Below the pieces are notes generated by a model. It had not been told where the DNA came from and did no database searches. It saw nothing but the letters and a program-made list of their open reading frames with translations. Below are positions 63,184 through 64,000 of a stretch of 64,000 bases of DNA, piece after piece (the stretch's first letter is position 1; the number at the start of each line of letters is the position of its first letter). Both the position numbers and the translations under genes were made by a program. Source of the DNA: Shewanella metallivivens (GTDB lineage: Bacteria > Pseudomonadota > Gammaproteobacteria > Enterobacterales > Shewanellaceae); assembly GCF_028750675.1 (NCBI RefSeq), contig NZ_JAQQPZ010000015.1:219304-283303 (forward strand), in the 5' to 3' direction.

Positions 63184-63219
63184 GCCTAACTTATTTGACT
63201 GCTTTTGCAGTCAAATAAG
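63184..63219 (+). other. Hairpin with core-site sequence after hamB (possible attC remnant or terminator)
   Basis: GCCTAAC (63184-63190) fits the attC core RYYYAAC. Directly joined is a perfect 13-bp stem, CTTATTTGACTGC/GCAGTCAAATAAG, with a TTTT loop. The expected closing GTTAGGC is absent (GAATCAA stands there) and there is no T tract. So it is neither a full attC nor a textbook terminator. Confidence 0.45.
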
Positions 63220-63636
63220 AATCAATCAACAAATTCATCTACTTCGTCTGTCATTTAGCTGTCAAATCATCGTTTACAGCAAACACATATAGAGGCTCTC
63301 TTAGTGCGATCTTATCGCTGCCTGACGCTTTTCAATCCGTTGAAATGTCAGGGGCACTAGACATTTATCGGTTAACCCTAAGATGGCACTATTCAAGTCA
63401 GAGGTGCTTTTTGCACAGTTAGTTTCAGGCTCATTTAGGGTGTAAACGACTTTGTTGATTGTATTCATTAATGCGCGCCAATAAGGTGTCTAATCAAGGC
63501 GATGTAGCTTAAATAGCATTTGGCATAGTGATGATGGTGAGAAGTCATTGCTTCATTAGCCACAACATTCACGGTCATGCTCGCTTCTCTTTTTAAGAGT
63601 ATCTAGTTAGACGTTCAGCTCACCTTATTGCGCGAC
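63220..63636. other. Non-coding stretch between the Hachiman cassette and the IS110 transposase
   Basis: About 415 bases without a convincing gene. An imperfect hairpin (CCTGAC...GTCAGG, 63333-63361) and a lone GTTAGAC (63606-63612, GTTRRRY) are visible. The right part may be the end of the IS element; its boundary cannot be fixed here. Confidence 0.4.
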
Positions 63637-64000
63637 TTATCCTTTTAAGAATCGTTGTTCATCAAACACCGTTTTGTTCTTCAGCATGAAATAGACGCAG
63701 CGACCAAGCTTATGTGCCAGTGCAGATAACGCCTTTGCTTTACTCATTCGTTTTTGTAATCGATTAAGGTAGTTACGTGCTTTGTCATTACCACGTAGGT
63801 AAAGCACCGCTGCTTCTGAGAATGCCCATTTCAAATGAGCATTACCGATTTTATTGCCATTTGTGCCATAGGTTTTACCAGCTGATTCTGCTTTGCATTT
63901 GACCAATCGAGAGTATGAAGCAAACTTTTGTACTGACTCAAATCGACTGATATCACCGATTTCATAGAGGATTGTTAGTGACAAAATCTTGCCAATACCT
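63637..64000 (-). CDS. IS110-family transposase, C-terminal part (runs off the window)
   Basis: 121 codons visible, open to the right edge. ISRFESVQKFASYSRLVKCKAESAGKTYGTNGNKIGNAHLKWAFSEAAV and LNRLQKRMSKAKALSALAHKLGRC are those of the Transposase_20 domain of IS110/IS1111 elements, which carry the second catalytic Ser part and the helix-hairpin-helix start. Whether it belongs to the IS1111 subgroup, whose members can target attC sites, cannot be decided from this end. Confidence 0.88.
   Translation of the reverse strand, partial: GIGKILSLTILYEIGDISRFESVQKFASYSRLVKCKAESAGKTYGTNGNKIGNAHLKWAFSEAAVLYLRGNDKARNYLNRLQKRMSKAKALSALAHKLGRCVYFMLKNKTVFDEQRFLKG

Larger units (their letters stand above)
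58686..63219. mobile_element. Candidate chromosomal integron: intI, attI region and a Hachiman cassette
   Basis: An IntI-type integrase on the minus strand, a promoter/attI region, and a two-gene AT-rich cassette pointing away from it are the standard layout of an integron. A GTTAAAC core site lies 50 bases before hamA. No complete attC was found after hamB, only an RYYYAAC site joined to a hairpin, so the cassette's 3' end is not proven. An IS110-family transposase gene follows. Confidence 0.6.

Noticed and set aside
63488..63612. GTCTAAT (63488) and GTTAGAC (63606) about 125 bases apart, like the outer boxes of a long attC
   Set aside because: The first box has a mismatch in the invariant AAC, and the sequences inside (L boxes and stem) are not complementary, so it does not fold like an attC.

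Overview
The window looks like a chromosomal segment of a marine gammaproteobacterium, most probably Shewanella. Pointers to this are the gene content (PutA, RF2-LysRS pair, CoA-disulfide reductase with rhodanese domain, PhoX, pentaheme/NrfCD redox genes, YadGH, Mpl-UbiX-Hpt, a CCGxCG mini-protein), the moderate G+C, and the regulatory sites (MetJ, LexA, FNR, Fur and PHO boxes of enterobacterial type). The genus is an inference from protein resemblance; no database was searched.

Layout. 1-12.5 kb: end of putA, a small Cys-rich protein, a MetJ-controlled NhaC-family transporter (candidate methionine transporter), a DUF998 membrane protein, a small-subfamily pseudouridine synthase, a DPP7-type S46 peptidase, an aromatic amino acid permease, a manganese riboswitch with its exporter gene plus an MFS pump, a SpoIIAA-like protein, a YjfB-like mini-protein, an OhrR-type MarR regulator and rlmC. 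12.5-25.8 kb: chrA, a chemoreceptor, prfB with its programmed frameshift, lysS, a persulfide reductase/Fur-like/DUF134 cluster, pyrC and a large GGDEF-EAL protein. 25.8-40 kb: a more plastic stretch with a gene-poor region, a DUF4892-OmpA gene broken by one in-frame stop, several unrecognised membrane or secreted proteins, a large lipoprotein with a LuxR-type regulator beside it, rluF, DUF72, an atypical class A PBP, and two MITE-like repeats. 40-54 kb: GNAT, a CCGGCGG mini-protein, an RhlE-type helicase, phoX behind a PHO-box array, a YaeR-like glyoxalase-fold protein, a Fur-box TonB receptor with PiuC, an FNR-controlled nrfBCD operon, a LysR regulator and azlCD. 54-58.6 kb: mpl, ubiX, hpt, yadGH.

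58.6-64 kb is the accessory end of the window. An integron-type integrase (IntI, with the extra domain and a perfect LexA box in its promoter) faces away from an AT-rich two-gene cassette whose products I recognise as the Hachiman anti-phage system (HamA, DUF1837 nuclease; HamB, superfamily 2 helicase). A GTTRRRY core site lies between them where attI should be. After hamB there is an RYYYAAC core-site sequence and a perfect 13-bp hairpin but no complete attC, and then an IS110-family transposase running off the window. HamB carries Asp in place of the expected Walker A glycine just before the lysine, so this copy may be catalytically impaired or altered.

Working together: metal and nutrient stress circuits are well represented, each with a readable cis-element: Mn (riboswitch-exporter), Fe (Fur box-TonB receptor-PiuC), phosphate (PHO box-PhoX), methionine (MetJ box-transporter), anaerobiosis (FNR box-nrfBCD) and DNA damage (LexA box-integrase).
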